Shown: positions 45,154-53,780, numbered from the stretch's first letter. The stretch: 64,000 bases of DNA from an uncultured bacterium (GCA_902761145.1 CACWJA010000003.1:87796-151795); one strand, 5' to 3'. Made by a program: numbers and translations. The notes: a model not told the origin generated them from the sequence alone.

Positions 45154-45230
45154 GGTTGTGGGGGCTGGATTTGAACCAGCGACCTTTTGGTTATGAGCCA
45201 AACGAGCTACCAGGCTGCTCTACCCCACGA
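45154..45230 (-). tRNA. Initiator tRNA-fMet (CAT)
   Basis: The 77-nt tRNA folds fully, with encoded CCA. It has the initiator hallmark C1 x A72 mismatch, the D arm AGCCTGGTA of bacterial tRNA-fMet and the anticodon loop CTCATAA. The anticodon stem is TTTGG/CCAAA: only two of the three usual G-C pairs (30-40 and 31-39) are present, pair 29-41 being U-A. Confidence 0.95.
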
Positions 45231-45264
45231 CATACACCGCCTACACTATGTATAGGCTCACATA

Positions 45265-45293
45265 AGTATATCGCATTTGATAAAAAAAGTCAA
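45265..45293 (-). promoter_or_regulatory. tRNA-fMet promoter
   Basis: TTGACT (45288-45293), 17-nt spacer, TATACT (45265-45270). A classical stable-RNA promoter about 28 nt before the tRNA. Confidence 0.75.
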
Positions 45294-45303
45294 CCCCAAC
45301 ATA

Positions 45304-45335
45304 CTCAAAAACTGCCTTATTAAGTAAGGCAGTTT
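45304..45335 (-). terminator. Rho-independent terminator
   Basis: Perfect 11-bp stem AAACTGCCTTA/TAAGGCAGTTT, 5-nt loop, T-rich tail on the minus strand, 27 nt after the 68-residue gene. Confidence 0.88.
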
Positions 45336-45361
45336 CCGCACCTGTATAATTATATACGCGC

Positions 45362-45568
45362 TTAAGCTTTTTTCTTAAGAGTCAAGAAACCGTTGCGCTC
45401 ATTCTCACAAACCATACGATCTTCTGGTAGATCACAAGCAGTTCCCTTGCCACCGTCCGCATTCTTGGTGAAGAAGTAGATAGTTTGTGGTTTGCCACCG
45501 CGAAGGGTAACCTCTGATTTGCGTAAGTAGTATTTTACTCCCTTACTATTTGTATGTTCGTAAGCCAT
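45362..45568 (-). CDS. Small conserved protein (MAYEHTNSKG type)
   Basis: The 68-residue protein begins MAYEHTNSKGVKYYLRKSEV and continues TLRGGKPQTIYFFTK; I recall such short proteins from Saccharibacteria genomes, without assigned function. It ends ENERNGFLTLKKKA. AAGGAGG lies before the ATG and a strong terminator follows, so it is a well-expressed monocistronic gene. Confidence 0.75.
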   Translation of the reverse strand: MAYEHTNSKGVKYYLRKSEVTLRGGKPQTIYFFTKNADGGKGTACDLPEDRMVCENERNGFLTLKKKA

Positions 45569-45654
45569 TTAAGCTTCCTCCTTAATTAGTTACATTCTTA
45601 TCTTATGACCCCATAAACAAAAAGTCAAGAGGATTTTGATGGATTTGTTGCTTT

Positions 45655-46329
45655 CTAACTAAACAACAGGGATAAGCGTAATAATATCCAGATAATCCCC
45701 CTGATAAAAATTACAACAATGATAAGAATAGTAAACAAAATCATCCATCCAGTAAAAGTAGGTGCCCATATTGGCGAAGCATAATTTTTACGGTATAGCT
45801 CTGTGGATGGCAAGCTTGCCGCGATAGTATTATTTAATTCATCAGCGGCTGGATATTTTTGTATTTCCCCCACCATACAGTTAATATAATTTGCGTCGTT
45901 CCAGCTCCATCCATTCGCTATAGCCTGCGGCTGACAAACTTCTGATGCCATTTGATAAATATTACCATTCGGATTACTATCCGAAACAATAGAAGCCTCA
46001 GCTTCTTCGAGAGCCTTATTAGCTGCACGAATATATTGATGTTCTAGATAGAATGGCCCCGTGCCAAAAGATACCTCCTGGCGACCATTATCGTCCACCA
46101 CATTGATGACAATATTAGAAAAAACAAAGTTCTTAAACGTATCTAGAGTTTGAGAAATTTCCTCATCATTCTCAGCAGCGTCAGCAGCCAGTACCGCATC
46201 GCGTAATTCTGTCATACGGATATGGTCTGCACGCAAAAGCGTAGCATCTATAAAAAATAACGGCAAAAGAATCACCACAAGCTGCCATGTCTTGATACGA
46301 TGAAATTTTATATGCCCACGCTTTTTCAT
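45655..46329 (-). CDS. Two-segment membrane protein of unknown function
   Basis: The 224-residue protein has a basic start (MKKRGHIKFHRIK), a membrane segment (about 14-31), an extracytoplasmic region of about 160 residues with three cysteines (including EVCQPQAIANGWSWNDANYI and NCMVG), and a second membrane segment near the C terminus (about 193-218). I start it at 46329, with TATAAT 6 nt upstream; the longer open frame runs over the divergent promoter. Family not recognised. Confidence 0.7.
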   Translation of the reverse strand: MKKRGHIKFHRIKTWQLVVILLPLFFIDATLLRADHIRMTELRDAVLAADAAENDEEISQTLDTFKNFVFSNIVINVVDDNGRQEVSFGTGPFYLEHQYIRAANKALEEAEASIVSDSNPNGNIYQMASEVCQPQAIANGWSWNDANYINCMVGEIQKYPAADELNNTIAASLPSTELYRKNYASPIWAPTFTGWMILFTILIIVVIFIRGIIWILLRLSLLFS

Positions 46330-46335
46330 ATATGT

Positions 46336-46341
46336 ATTATA
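46336..46341 (-). promoter_or_regulatory. -10 element (TGT-TATAAT), 6 nt before ATG
   Basis: It decides the start at 46329. Confidence 0.65.
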
Positions 46342-46352
46342 ACATTTTATGC

Positions 46353-46381
46353 TTGCACTTTCTAAGAACCTTTGGTAGAAT
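46353..46381 (+). promoter_or_regulatory. Sigma70 promoter of a short transcript
   Basis: TTGCAC (46353-46358), 17-nt spacer, TAGAAT (46376-46381) with a TG one base upstream. The expected start falls at about 46387-46388, exactly at the first base of the CTGTTGC stem. Confidence 0.7.
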
Positions 46382-46386
46382 AGGAT

Positions 46387-46452
46387 CTGTTGCTCATTCA
46401 ATCCCAATAGGCAAGAAGCCTTTCGCGAGGGGGGTCGGTCGCTAAGCAACAG
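46387..46452 (+). ncRNA. Structured 5' RNA element (unassigned)
   Basis: CTGTTGC (46387-46393) pairs with GCAACAG (46446-46452), enclosing a GGC/GCC hairpin (46410-46420) and a G-rich stretch (GAGGGGGGTCGGTCGC). It begins at the predicted transcription start and ends 9 nt before an AAGGAG site. I could not match it to a riboswitch, SRP, 6S or tmRNA motif. Confidence 0.55.
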
Positions 46453-46475
46453 TAATTTAAGGAGAATATCGATAC

Positions 46476-46562
46476 ATGCGTATCAAAAGACTCTCGCGTT
46501 CTACTGAACGCAAAAAGTCAAAAATACCTCCTGCCGCTTGGCAAGAGTTTATCGAAATATAG
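46476..46562 (+). CDS. 28-residue basic peptide
   Basis: ATG to TAG encodes a 28-residue peptide: MRIKRLSRSTERKKSKIPPA plus eight more residues ending FIEI. AAGGAG lies 11 nt upstream. It is flanked by its own promoter and a strong terminator, and sits behind a structured leader. The N-terminal half is strongly basic and a Pro-Pro pair follows. It may be a small protein or a regulatory peptide; the peptide itself is unproven. Confidence 0.5.
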   Translation: MRIKRLSRSTERKKSKIPPAAWQEFIEI

Positions 46563-46569
46563 TTTCGGC

Positions 46570-46603
46570 AAAAATAGCCCCCGGTGCGGTGGCTATTTTT
46601 GTT
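46570..46603 (+). terminator. Rho-independent terminator
   Basis: Stem AAAAATAGCC/GGCTATTTTT with a G/C-rich 11-nt loop, 7 nt after the 28-codon reading frame. It precedes the end of the converging DsbA-like gene. Confidence 0.85.
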
Positions 46604-46620
46604 TAGATTAGTATTAATAA

Positions 46621-47379
46621 TTATTTACCAAGCTTAGCAGCAACGATATCTTTGATTAATTTAGCAAAATCATCACCTGTGCGACTAGAATCCCAAGAGA
46701 TCCTTTTGCCGTTAACTATCACCTCGCCCGCATCATTCCACTTGATAAGCTGACCATCTATGTAAAAAGCTGGTGTAGCCGCAATATCCATTCTTTGGCT
46801 AATACCCATATCAAAACTTATCTTCTTGGAAACCGCTTCGCTAGCTATATCTTGGTTAAATTTATCAATATCACCTTCCCCAGAGGTAACTTCCTCAAAA
46901 TATTTATCAAAAAGTGCTGTACGCTCGGAAGGAGAAGCACTAGCCCACTCTGCCTGTTCATCAAAAAGTTTATCGGCATATTCTTTCCAGTAGCCTTGCA
47001 GACCTGCTGCTTCGGCTGCTGAGGCCGCCGCAGTGCCGTTGTTGTGATATTTAAGGATAAAACTACGATATACTATACCTAGCTTACCGTCTAAATCTTT
47101 AATGATTTGATTTACCTTAGGATTGACAGATGCACAGCCAGAGCACTGGTAATCTGCATATTCGTAGATCAAAACTGGTGCATCAGCGCTACCTTTAACG
47201 TGGTCACCTATACCGCCATTATCACTATTGCCCTCTATCACTGAATAAAAATCATACTTACTAAAATCAGTAGCTTTATTATTACCATCTATGATAGAAT
47301 AAGTAGCTACACCAAGTAAGGCCAATATCAACACGCCAATTACTACTCCCCCTATGGAAAATCCTGTCAATTTTTTCAT
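46621..47379 (-). CDS. Membrane-anchored DsbA-like thiol oxidoreductase
   Basis: The 252-residue protein has an N-terminal membrane segment (about 8-30) and a Thioredoxin_4/DsbA-like domain: GSADAPVLIYEYADYQCSGC (CSGC active site, about residues 79-82), SVNPKVNQI and the cis-Pro loop AATPAFYIDGQLI (about 200). It should catalyse disulfide exchange outside the membrane, matching the Cys-rich surface proteins in the window. AAAGGAG lies 4 nt before the ATG. VKOR/DsbB is not in the window. Confidence 0.9.
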   Translation of the reverse strand: MKKLTGFSIGGVVIGVLILALLGVATYSIIDGNNKATDFSKYDFYSVIEGNSDNGGIGDHVKGSADAPVLIYEYADYQCSGCASVNPKVNQIIKDLDGKLGIVYRSFILKYHNNGTAAASAAEAAGLQGYWKEYADKLFDEQAEWASASPSERTALFDKYFEEVTSGEGDIDKFNQDIASEAVSKKISFDMGISQRMDIAATPAFYIDGQLIKWNDAGEVIVNGKRISWDSSRTGDDFAKLIKDIVAAKLGK

Positions 47380-47411
47380 ATAACTCCTTTAATGATATAA
47401 TATATTATATC

Positions 47412-47987
47412 ATGTTTGACAGTGTGATGAGGAAGTTTGTAAAAGCTATCGACCCTAAATTGGATCGTTATCGTGTGCCTAAATCCACTAAGCCAGTAAA
47501 ATACACTCCCAAATCCACTGCTGATTTTATCGATGTGCTTAGACGTACTCCTCGCAGCATACTCAATAATCGCGATCGTAGCCGCATTGCCGCCATCATG
47601 GGGTTTGATGAACGTATGGTGGGTGATCTGATGGTGCCAAAGTCCAAGATGGTATTTGTTACTAGCAAAGAAATCTTAGGGCCGCTCGTACTAGACAAGC
47701 TATACAAATCTGGCTTTACCAATTTCCCAGTAGTAGACAGCCACGACAAAATACTAGGAATCATCCATACAGAAGCGCTAAATGCGCTAGAGATCAAAGA
47801 TACCGACAAAGCTACCAAATATATAGATCGCAATGTGCACTACTTACATGCTAGTGATTCCCTCGCTTTTGCCGTGGACGAGATAGAACGCACTAATAGT
47901 TACTATTTTTTGGTGCTAGATACGGATAATCATATGGTAGGATTCTTTACTATGCAGTTGCTGCTAGATTACCTCTTGGGGCGATAA
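47412..47987 (+). CDS. CBS-domain pair protein
   Basis: The 191-residue protein contains two CBS motifs: MVGDLMVPKSKMVFVTS..FTNFPVVDSHDKILGIIHTE (about residues 73-120) and YIDRNVHYLHASDSL..YYFLVLDTDNHMVGFF (about 137-183). The first resembles the CBS part of CNNM/CorC transport proteins (DLMVPKxxM), but there is no membrane DUF21 domain nor CorC_HlyC tail. It may bind adenine nucleotides and regulate a partner. Divergent from the DsbA-like gene, with TATAAT 10 nt before the ATG. Confidence 0.8.
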   Translation: MFDSVMRKFVKAIDPKLDRYRVPKSTKPVKYTPKSTADFIDVLRRTPRSILNNRDRSRIAAIMGFDERMVGDLMVPKSKMVFVTSKEILGPLVLDKLYKSGFTNFPVVDSHDKILGIIHTEALNALEIKDTDKATKYIDRNVHYLHASDSLAFAVDEIERTNSYYFLVLDTDNHMVGFFTMQLLLDYLLGR

Positions 47988-48019
47988 CTTACCAATAGCG
48001 CGGTAACCATACTGACTAT

Positions 48020-49813
48020 TTACCTTTTTTCTACGATTTTTTTAACTAAATAATATACTGCTGTTATCAATACAATGGATGTCACTATTGCAATATTCGC
48101 AATACTGCCATCCTCCGTTGCAGACTCGCCTTCGTGTGTTGGAGCCCCGGCATTTGGGATGGGCGCATCATCATCTGTAACGGGGCCATCATCTGGTTCC
48201 ACAGGAATTAAACTTTTTAAAATAGGCATAATGCTTTCAGGAATATGTCCAATTACAAGACTCTTGGCGTTGTCTATAAGAGTATAAGTATAGTAAAGCG
48301 AATAGCCCTCACCAAATGTGCTCTGCGTATAGGCAGCATCGGCGATTAATATTGGGGAGAGAGCTTTAATTAATTTTGGTAGGTTTTCCTTAAGAACGTT
48401 AAATTCTGTTCTATCGATAGTTGGTACTTGATCTAGCTTAGCCTCATAATCATCATATTCACCCATATAGTCTGTAAGAATTGTAATTAGCTCGTCAACA
48501 TCAGAGCTGGTCGCAGTTCCCTTCAGTACTTTAACTAAATCAAGGTAGGCTGGGAAGCTCGCCAAATCACCAGCATAGTTCGCCAGTAAATCATAAAACG
48601 CATTTCCGGCCACCATGCCAGCCAAACCGTTACTAGTATCACTGATAAAATTAGTAAATTCACTTTGTTTATCGAGCGTCCTCATTTGGTATAATTTCAT
48701 TATTGCCGATAACGGATCTTTAACTTCGGAATCAAAATATTCTCGGGTCAGCCCATTTTCAACCACAAACTGCGTCCAATCGTCCATGAATTTACGGCCA
48801 TTCATAGTGCCAACCTGTTCAGTGAGACCTTTATTGTCTGATAGAATATTTGCAGCGGTAGTAGGATTGACAAGGTCGGCAATATTAATTACTGAAGTAG
48901 GAATCTCAAGATCGGCGGGGTGGATTTCTTCATAAGTACCAGTGTTGTAAAATCCCCACAACTCCGGAAAGACATAACCTAACAATAGATCGTTACCATC
49001 CTTCACGTCATGAATATTAGTGTATTTTGTTTCTTCCGTGCTAGCACGAGGTGCGCCAAAAGTGTAGGCGTAAAAATCGTCTGGAGCCATACTATAGTCG
49101 CCAATATGTTCATTGATAGCTTTAGCGGCTAAGTCCACCACGGCACCACCACGAGAATATCCCACCATCCAGATTTTATAATTAACGAGATCTCGACTAG
49201 TAAGATATTGGTCTAGCCTATCTACGATGAGATTGGCGGATTCGGTAAAGCCAGCATGGTCGCCACTGGTACCTACATTAAAATTTGAGAGCCATTCCGT
49301 CATGTAGTTGTAATTGCGCGGGGCGACTGCTACCAGGTCCTGTCCGCCGGGGAGGGTCTTGTGGCCAATGGTGGTGCCCATAGAGTGACCATTTGCTTCT
49401 GACGAAATATCCCAGCTCTGGTAGTCGGAAAAGCCGAGCTGATCTAGTAGGTTAATAAGCTTAGGATAAGGAGATAACTCTGAAGCTGGGTAGCCATCGG
49501 CTTGGTTTTCGTACCCTGCCAGAGCTAAGGCATAAGACATTGCGCGGAGCTATGGGTGGTCGCCAGGTGATGGCTCCGAGAAGAATTCATCACTGTAGCC
49601 TATAGTGCCAGTCTCATCCAAGGCATCATATACAGAGCCCCATGGGTGATCTGGATCTTCTACGAATGCATAGTATGGATATGTTACTGTAGTAGTGCTG
49701 TAGTTTGCCGCCTGCGCGTATTGCGTGAGTGACTGTATGGTAACAGATGCAGTGATAGCGATAGCTATCCCACAGATTAATGTGCTTAGAAATGATTTTT
49801 TGATATGGCCCAC
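48020..49813 (-). pseudogene. Surface lipase (Lipase_3-like) interrupted by an in-frame UAG
   Basis: One frame runs from a GTG at 49813 (GGAGG 6 nt upstream, TATAAT at 49852-49857) to 48020, broken only by a TAG at 49550-49552. The first 87 residues have a signal peptide (cleavage after AQA, about 35) and end in SPGDHP. After the TAG the frame continues LRAMSYALALAGYE, as expected for this lipase family, then GHKTLPGGQDLVAVAPRNYN, MVGYSRGGAVVDLA (GxSxG nucleophile Ser) and a C-terminal IPNAG, membrane segment and KKIVEKR tail like a sorting signal. CAG to TAG is the simplest origin. Without readthrough, only an unexported fragment would be made from an internal ATG. Confidence 0.8.
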
Positions 49814-49916
49814 TTAGTTCCTCCGTATAGTAATTATGGTTGGTTAATACAATTATAGCATAAGCGTGGATTGATAGACGAACTAGATACACTACTCCTT
49901 CCCCTGTCGTGGCCTT

Positions 49917-50204
49917 TTACACAGTAAGATTATAACTCAAACGCACCAAATCTTCTAACTCACCATCATCTAACTGCCCAGCTAACACTATTTCTATCCC
50001 TCCACGACCAAAATACCGCGATTCCATCACTGATTCATATTTCTCTCTCAGCAAAGCGCCTAACTTATGATCACTACGCACCTCAATAGTATTATTATTC
50101 TGCACCAAAAAAACTTTCTCGTCTTTCAAGTATAATACGCGCCCTTTTTCCTTGCGTACCGTATACTCACCTATGCCATTTATTTTAGAAACGTCAAGTA
50201 CCAT
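49917..50204 (-). CDS. Small MmcQ/YjbR-like protein
   Basis: The 95-residue protein ends SRYFGRGGIEIVLAG..LDDGELEDLVRLSYNLTV, similar to the C terminus of MmcQ/YjbR-family proteins. The N-terminal part is short (VSKINGIGEYTVRKEKGRVL). Function of the family is unclear. It overlaps orn by 25 nt and is in the same operon. Confidence 0.6.
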   Translation of the reverse strand: MVLDVSKINGIGEYTVRKEKGRVLYLKDEKVFLVQNNNTIEVRSDHKLGALLREKYESVMESRYFGRGGIEIVLAGQLDDGELEDLVRLSYNLTV

Positions 50205-50704
50205 TGTAGCTCCTCTATACTGCCATTAATATCGTCCAACGCACGATGGTTCTCAGGCTTAGTGTATTTCTTACCCAAAGCACTCTCGAAATAAATCTTC
50301 CACGCCGATACATCCAGCATACGATAATGCAATCTCTTATCTAGCTCAGGCATCTCTCGCTCTATAAACTTACGATCCTGATGAATAGAATTCCCCGCTA
50401 GATATATCGTCTTACCGAAATATTTATCAATAAATGCGATCATATCTTTCTCCACCTCAGCTACAGGTCGCCCAGAATCATTCTGTTCAATCAGTGCATC
50501 ACGCGTAGCACTATTTTTCTCCCAAAATTCCCCCACCATGCGATTATCTATAATCTGCTTATCTACTTGCACTACCGCCTCATATTTAGCAATTTCGTTT
50601 AATTCCATATCAGTAGCAATAGCAGCCACCTCCAATATTCTATCTTTCGCCGGATCCAGTCCTGTCATTTCCAGATCCACCCATAATAGCTTCGCCTTTT
50701 TCAT
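50180..50704 (-). CDS. orn: Oligoribonuclease
   Basis: The 174-residue DEDDh 3'-5' exonuclease degrades 2-5 nt RNA. Motifs: LLWVDLEMTGLDPAKDRILE (Exo I, residues about 6-25), GNSIHQDRKFIEREMPELD (Exo II), YRMLDVSA and HRALDDINGSIEEL (Exo III with the catalytic His and Asp). Full length. TATAAT 6 nt before the ATG at 50704. Confidence 0.96.
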   Translation of the reverse strand: MKKAKLLWVDLEMTGLDPAKDRILEVAAIATDMELNEIAKYEAVVQVDKQIIDNRMVGEFWEKNSATRDALIEQNDSGRPVAEVEKDMIAFIDKYFGKTIYLAGNSIHQDRKFIEREMPELDKRLHYRMLDVSAWKIYFESALGKKYTKPENHRALDDINGSIEELQWYLTFLK

Positions 50705-50710
50705 AGCTAT

Positions 50711-50716
50711 ATTATA
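50711..50716 (-). promoter_or_regulatory. orn -10 element (TGA-TATAAT), 6 nt before ATG
   Basis: Leaderless spacing to the ATG at 50704. Confidence 0.65.
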
Positions 50717-50734
50717 TCACAAGGGGTAGCAACC

Positions 50735-52081
50735 TTACCGATGATACTCGTCTGCATCATCAGCCCACGAATTTGGCTGACATACCGTACCAACGAACCA
50801 AATAGTACCATTATCAGCATCTCGTACCAAGAACAAAAACGGATGATCTATATCGATAATCACTGGTTGTGGCTCTTCTTCTAATTCCATGGCGCCCACT
50901 TCCATACCAAAAGCGGTCACAGCCGCAGCCTTTATTCCGTCTTCAGAAAAATCTATATTAGCCTTATGCACAGCGTCCGAAACATACAACGGCTCACTAG
51001 CTATCTTTGAAAAATTAGCATTCATTTGATTAAAAGCACTAACAACACCAAGAGCCTGAAGATCTGCCTTAAAGTCTAGTTCGTAATCAAATTTAAATTT
51101 AGGAATATTTATCACCACGCCATCTTTAGGTTCACTAGCCGACGTAGCACTAGACAGCATCGATTCAATATCATCCACACTGACATTCTCAACATAGTTC
51201 CCAATATCGCCCTTCGGCATAACAGCCACAAACTCCAAGCTGGCATCACTCACGGGCTTCAAGGGCATAGTTAGCATAGTAGCATCATTGTCTATATAAT
51301 ATTTTATTGCCGAAGCAGAAGTCTCTTTCTTCATGGTAGTAACAAACATCTCCGAACCATCAACCTGATAAAACGGCTCTCCTCTAGTATTATCAGCATC
51401 AAACGCATATTGCCAATCCATCTGGATAGCTAGAGCATTGGCTAGTACCATTTTCAAATCGTCATTCGTCTGAATCCCGATGTTATTTATTAGTCCAAAA
51501 GTCTTCTGACTCACCCAATTATCCATATTGACACTACTAGTAAAGCTATCATACAAAACCTCCGCGTTATGATTTTGTTCCACTGTAGATACATAATTAG
51601 GAAGTACCTTGTCACTATAATTGTCACGTATAAACACCGCGTTCGCCAAAGACATCGTATCGGCAACATTTTGATACTTAGGTATTTTCACATCACCCAA
51701 GACATTATCTATCTCGGCAGCAGTAGTACCACCAGCTCCAGCCGACAACAACGCCAAACCATTCCGTATGGATAGTGGACTATATATTATATTACTATCG
51801 CTCTGTTCCAACTTCAAAAAGTCAAAATCAAGACTAACATTGTCAGACGTCTGACATTCAGGGCATTCACAGGCAGTAGACGAAGTGTCAGGTTTTTGCA
51901 GTAGTTGCATAATAACAAACACACCAAGCCCACCCACCGCAAAACCGATCACTCCGCCTATACAGGCAAAAAGTGCCTTACGCGACGACGACTTACCACC
52001 TACTGGCTCAACCACCGAAGTGTTATTTATATAACTATTATTTGTATTTACAGGTACCTGCGAGATGTTTTTTTCTTCCAT
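50735..52081 (-). CDS. Membrane-anchored serpin
   Basis: The 448-residue protein has one N-terminal membrane segment (about 36-60), a CECPEC linker, and a serpin fold: NIIYSPLSIRNGLALLSAGA, LANAVFIRDNY, LANALAIQMDWQYAF, MPLKPVSDASLEFVAVMPKG, VVINIPKFKFDYELDF, HKANIDFSEDGIKAAAVTAF and DHPFLFLVRD. The hinge EDGIKAAAVTAF (about 380-391) has the small residues needed for loop insertion, so it is likely inhibitory. Counting from the hinge puts P1-P1' at about Gly-Ala in MEVGAMEL, not Arg, so an elastase-like target is possible. TACAAT 6 nt before the ATG. Confidence 0.93.
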   Translation of the reverse strand: MEEKNISQVPVNTNNSYINNTSVVEPVGGKSSSRKALFACIGGVIGFAVGGLGVFVIMQLLQKPDTSSTACECPECQTSDNVSLDFDFLKLEQSDSNIIYSPLSIRNGLALLSAGAGGTTAAEIDNVLGDVKIPKYQNVADTMSLANAVFIRDNYSDKVLPNYVSTVEQNHNAEVLYDSFTSSVNMDNWVSQKTFGLINNIGIQTNDDLKMVLANALAIQMDWQYAFDADNTRGEPFYQVDGSEMFVTTMKKETSASAIKYYIDNDATMLTMPLKPVSDASLEFVAVMPKGDIGNYVENVSVDDIESMLSSATSASEPKDGVVINIPKFKFDYELDFKADLQALGVVSAFNQMNANFSKIASEPLYVSDAVHKANIDFSEDGIKAAAVTAFGMEVGAMELEEEPQPVIIDIDHPFLFLVRDADNGTIWFVGTVCQPNSWADDADEYHR

Positions 52082-52087
52082 GCTTAT

Positions 52088-52093
52088 ATTGTA
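52088..52093 (-). promoter_or_regulatory. Serpin -10 element TACAAT, 6 nt before ATG
   Basis: Leaderless spacing. It lies directly after the argS stop codon. Confidence 0.55.
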
Positions 52094-53731
52094 CTACATT
52101 TCATCTGGAATACTAATGCCTAAAATACCCAGCCCATGAGCCATTGTCTTTAGATACACTTCTACTATCTGCACACGTATCGCTTCCCTATCACTACCAG
52201 CCACAGTACATTGTTCATAAAATCTCGAAAACTCCTGCGCCAATTCATATAGATAATTAGCCACCTTGTGCGGCGCCATTTCCACTACGGCCTCTTTTAG
52301 CACATCTTTATATTCTAATATCTTCTTCGCAAGCTTTCTCTCATTATCATCATACGCTGCGTCACTTTGTCCGCTATCACCACTACTCTTTTGTAAAATC
52401 TTTTTTGCTCTCACCGCAGAATACAGTAAGTATGGTCCAGAGTTACCTGTCATTTTTACCGACTCATGCGGGTCAAACACTATATTACCGCCCATTTTGT
52501 ATTTCAAAAAAGCATACTTAGTGGCAGCCAGAGCTACTGCATTGTCAGAAGATTCATACGACTTCTTCAGCTCATCTTTTATCATGTTTAGTACATCCAC
52601 AGCCTTCAAGAAATTTCCTTTTCTAGACGACATCTTCACATTACCAGGTAGTTTCACCAACCCATGAGTTAAGTGGCTGGTCTTCTCTACCAGTTCTGGA
52701 GCATATTGCTCCACAGATTTTAGTACCACCTTCATATAGTCCAACTGTTCATTGCCGGTAATCACCACCGACTTATCAAAATGATAGTCTTCCCACTTCG
52801 TAAGAATCAGCCCCACATCCTTCGTTTCATAAGTAGGTATTCCCTCTTTATTTATAAAAACACGAGTATGCAATCCATATTTATCGCCGTTAAATATTAC
52901 CGCACCCTGAGACATTTCATATACGCCTCTGCCTAATTCCTCTTTCACCTTCTGCACGCCCATTTCTGTCACGGTAGATTCAGGATAAAATTTATCAAAT
53001 TTCACACCAATCTCAGCATAAAAATCCTTAAAATAACCATACGAAAGTTCCCTACCTCGCCAATACAGTTCAGCAAGCTCAGTAGTGTGATCGTTCTTCT
53101 GATTGATTCTATAAATTTCCTTGTTTATCTCGGTAATCTTATCATGCGCCTTCTCGTCATCTTCATATGCAGCAGTACCCTCCACATAGCACCTAGCAAT
53201 ATCTTCAATATCAAAATCCTTCAGAGATTTTTGCTCCAGTACATACAGCGTCTTCGCCACATGCAGCCCCACATCACCGCCAAAATTCGCCCGGATCACC
53301 TTAGCGCCGGCATATTCAAAAAGCCTACTAATAGAATCTCCCACGACACTAGTATACAAGTGCCCAACATGCAGCACCTTAAAAGGGTTCGGATCAGAAA
53401 ACTCACATACTATCGTCTGGCCACGATATTCGTCTGATGATATATTTTTATCAAAATCATAGCTTAATTCCCCAATTTGCTGACACAAATACTCATCTTG
53501 CAAGCTAAAATTAATAAAGCCAGGCATCGTTGCACTAGCGTCGCCAAGCTGACTACATAGTTCACTAGCAATATTCATAGGAGCCTTATGCACGATTTTG
53601 GCTAGCTTAAGCGCCACATTAGAAGAATAGTCTGCGTCTATATTTTCTGGCGCAGGAGAAAATTCAGGATCAATATCCAGATCATACACGTCTTTAATTG
53701 CTTTTTTTAGCCTAATCCCAAATTCTTGCAT
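52094..53731 (-). CDS. argS: Arginyl-tRNA synthetase
   Basis: The 545-residue class I synthetase charges tRNA-Arg. It has the ArgRS N-terminal domain, SDPNPFKVLHVGHLYTSVVG (HIGH motif as HVGH, about residues 113-132), RANFGGDVGLHVAKTL, the KMSKS-loop LPGNVKMSSRKGNFL and the anticodon-binding C terminus YLYELAQEFSRFYEQCTV to AHGLGILGI. Full length. TGGTATAAT 7 nt before the ATG. Confidence 0.97.
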   Translation of the reverse strand: MQEFGIRLKKAIKDVYDLDIDPEFSPAPENIDADYSSNVALKLAKIVHKAPMNIASELCSQLGDASATMPGFINFSLQDEYLCQQIGELSYDFDKNISSDEYRGQTIVCEFSDPNPFKVLHVGHLYTSVVGDSISRLFEYAGAKVIRANFGGDVGLHVAKTLYVLEQKSLKDFDIEDIARCYVEGTAAYEDDEKAHDKITEINKEIYRINQKNDHTTELAELYWRGRELSYGYFKDFYAEIGVKFDKFYPESTVTEMGVQKVKEELGRGVYEMSQGAVIFNGDKYGLHTRVFINKEGIPTYETKDVGLILTKWEDYHFDKSVVITGNEQLDYMKVVLKSVEQYAPELVEKTSHLTHGLVKLPGNVKMSSRKGNFLKAVDVLNMIKDELKKSYESSDNAVALAATKYAFLKYKMGGNIVFDPHESVKMTGNSGPYLLYSAVRAKKILQKSSGDSGQSDAAYDDNERKLAKKILEYKDVLKEAVVEMAPHKVANYLYELAQEFSRFYEQCTVAGSDREAIRVQIVEVYLKTMAHGLGILGISIPDEM

Positions 53732-53738
53732 ACATTAT

Positions 53739-53744
53739 ATTATA
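53739..53744 (-). promoter_or_regulatory. argS -10 element (TGG-TATAAT), 7 nt before ATG
   Basis: Divergent from the tRNA-Gly promoter 20 nt away. Confidence 0.6.
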
Positions 53745-53764
53745 CCATATCTACAGATGTGTGT

Positions 53765-53770
53765 TATAAT
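53765..53770 (+). promoter_or_regulatory. tRNA-Gly -10 element (TGT-TATAAT)
   Basis: 10 nt before the tRNA 5' end. No clear -35 element. Confidence 0.6.
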
Positions 53771-53780
53771 AGATGCAGCC

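Noticed and set aside
46387..46603. tmRNA, 6S or SRP RNA
   Set aside because: No tag ending in Ala-Ala with a tRNA-like domain, no long central bubble hairpin, and no SRP GGAA loop.
49550..49552. UAG or UGA recoding as in other CPR lineages
   Set aside because: UGA, UAG and UAA all end clearly bounded genes in the window, so code 11 fits; only one gene would need recoding.
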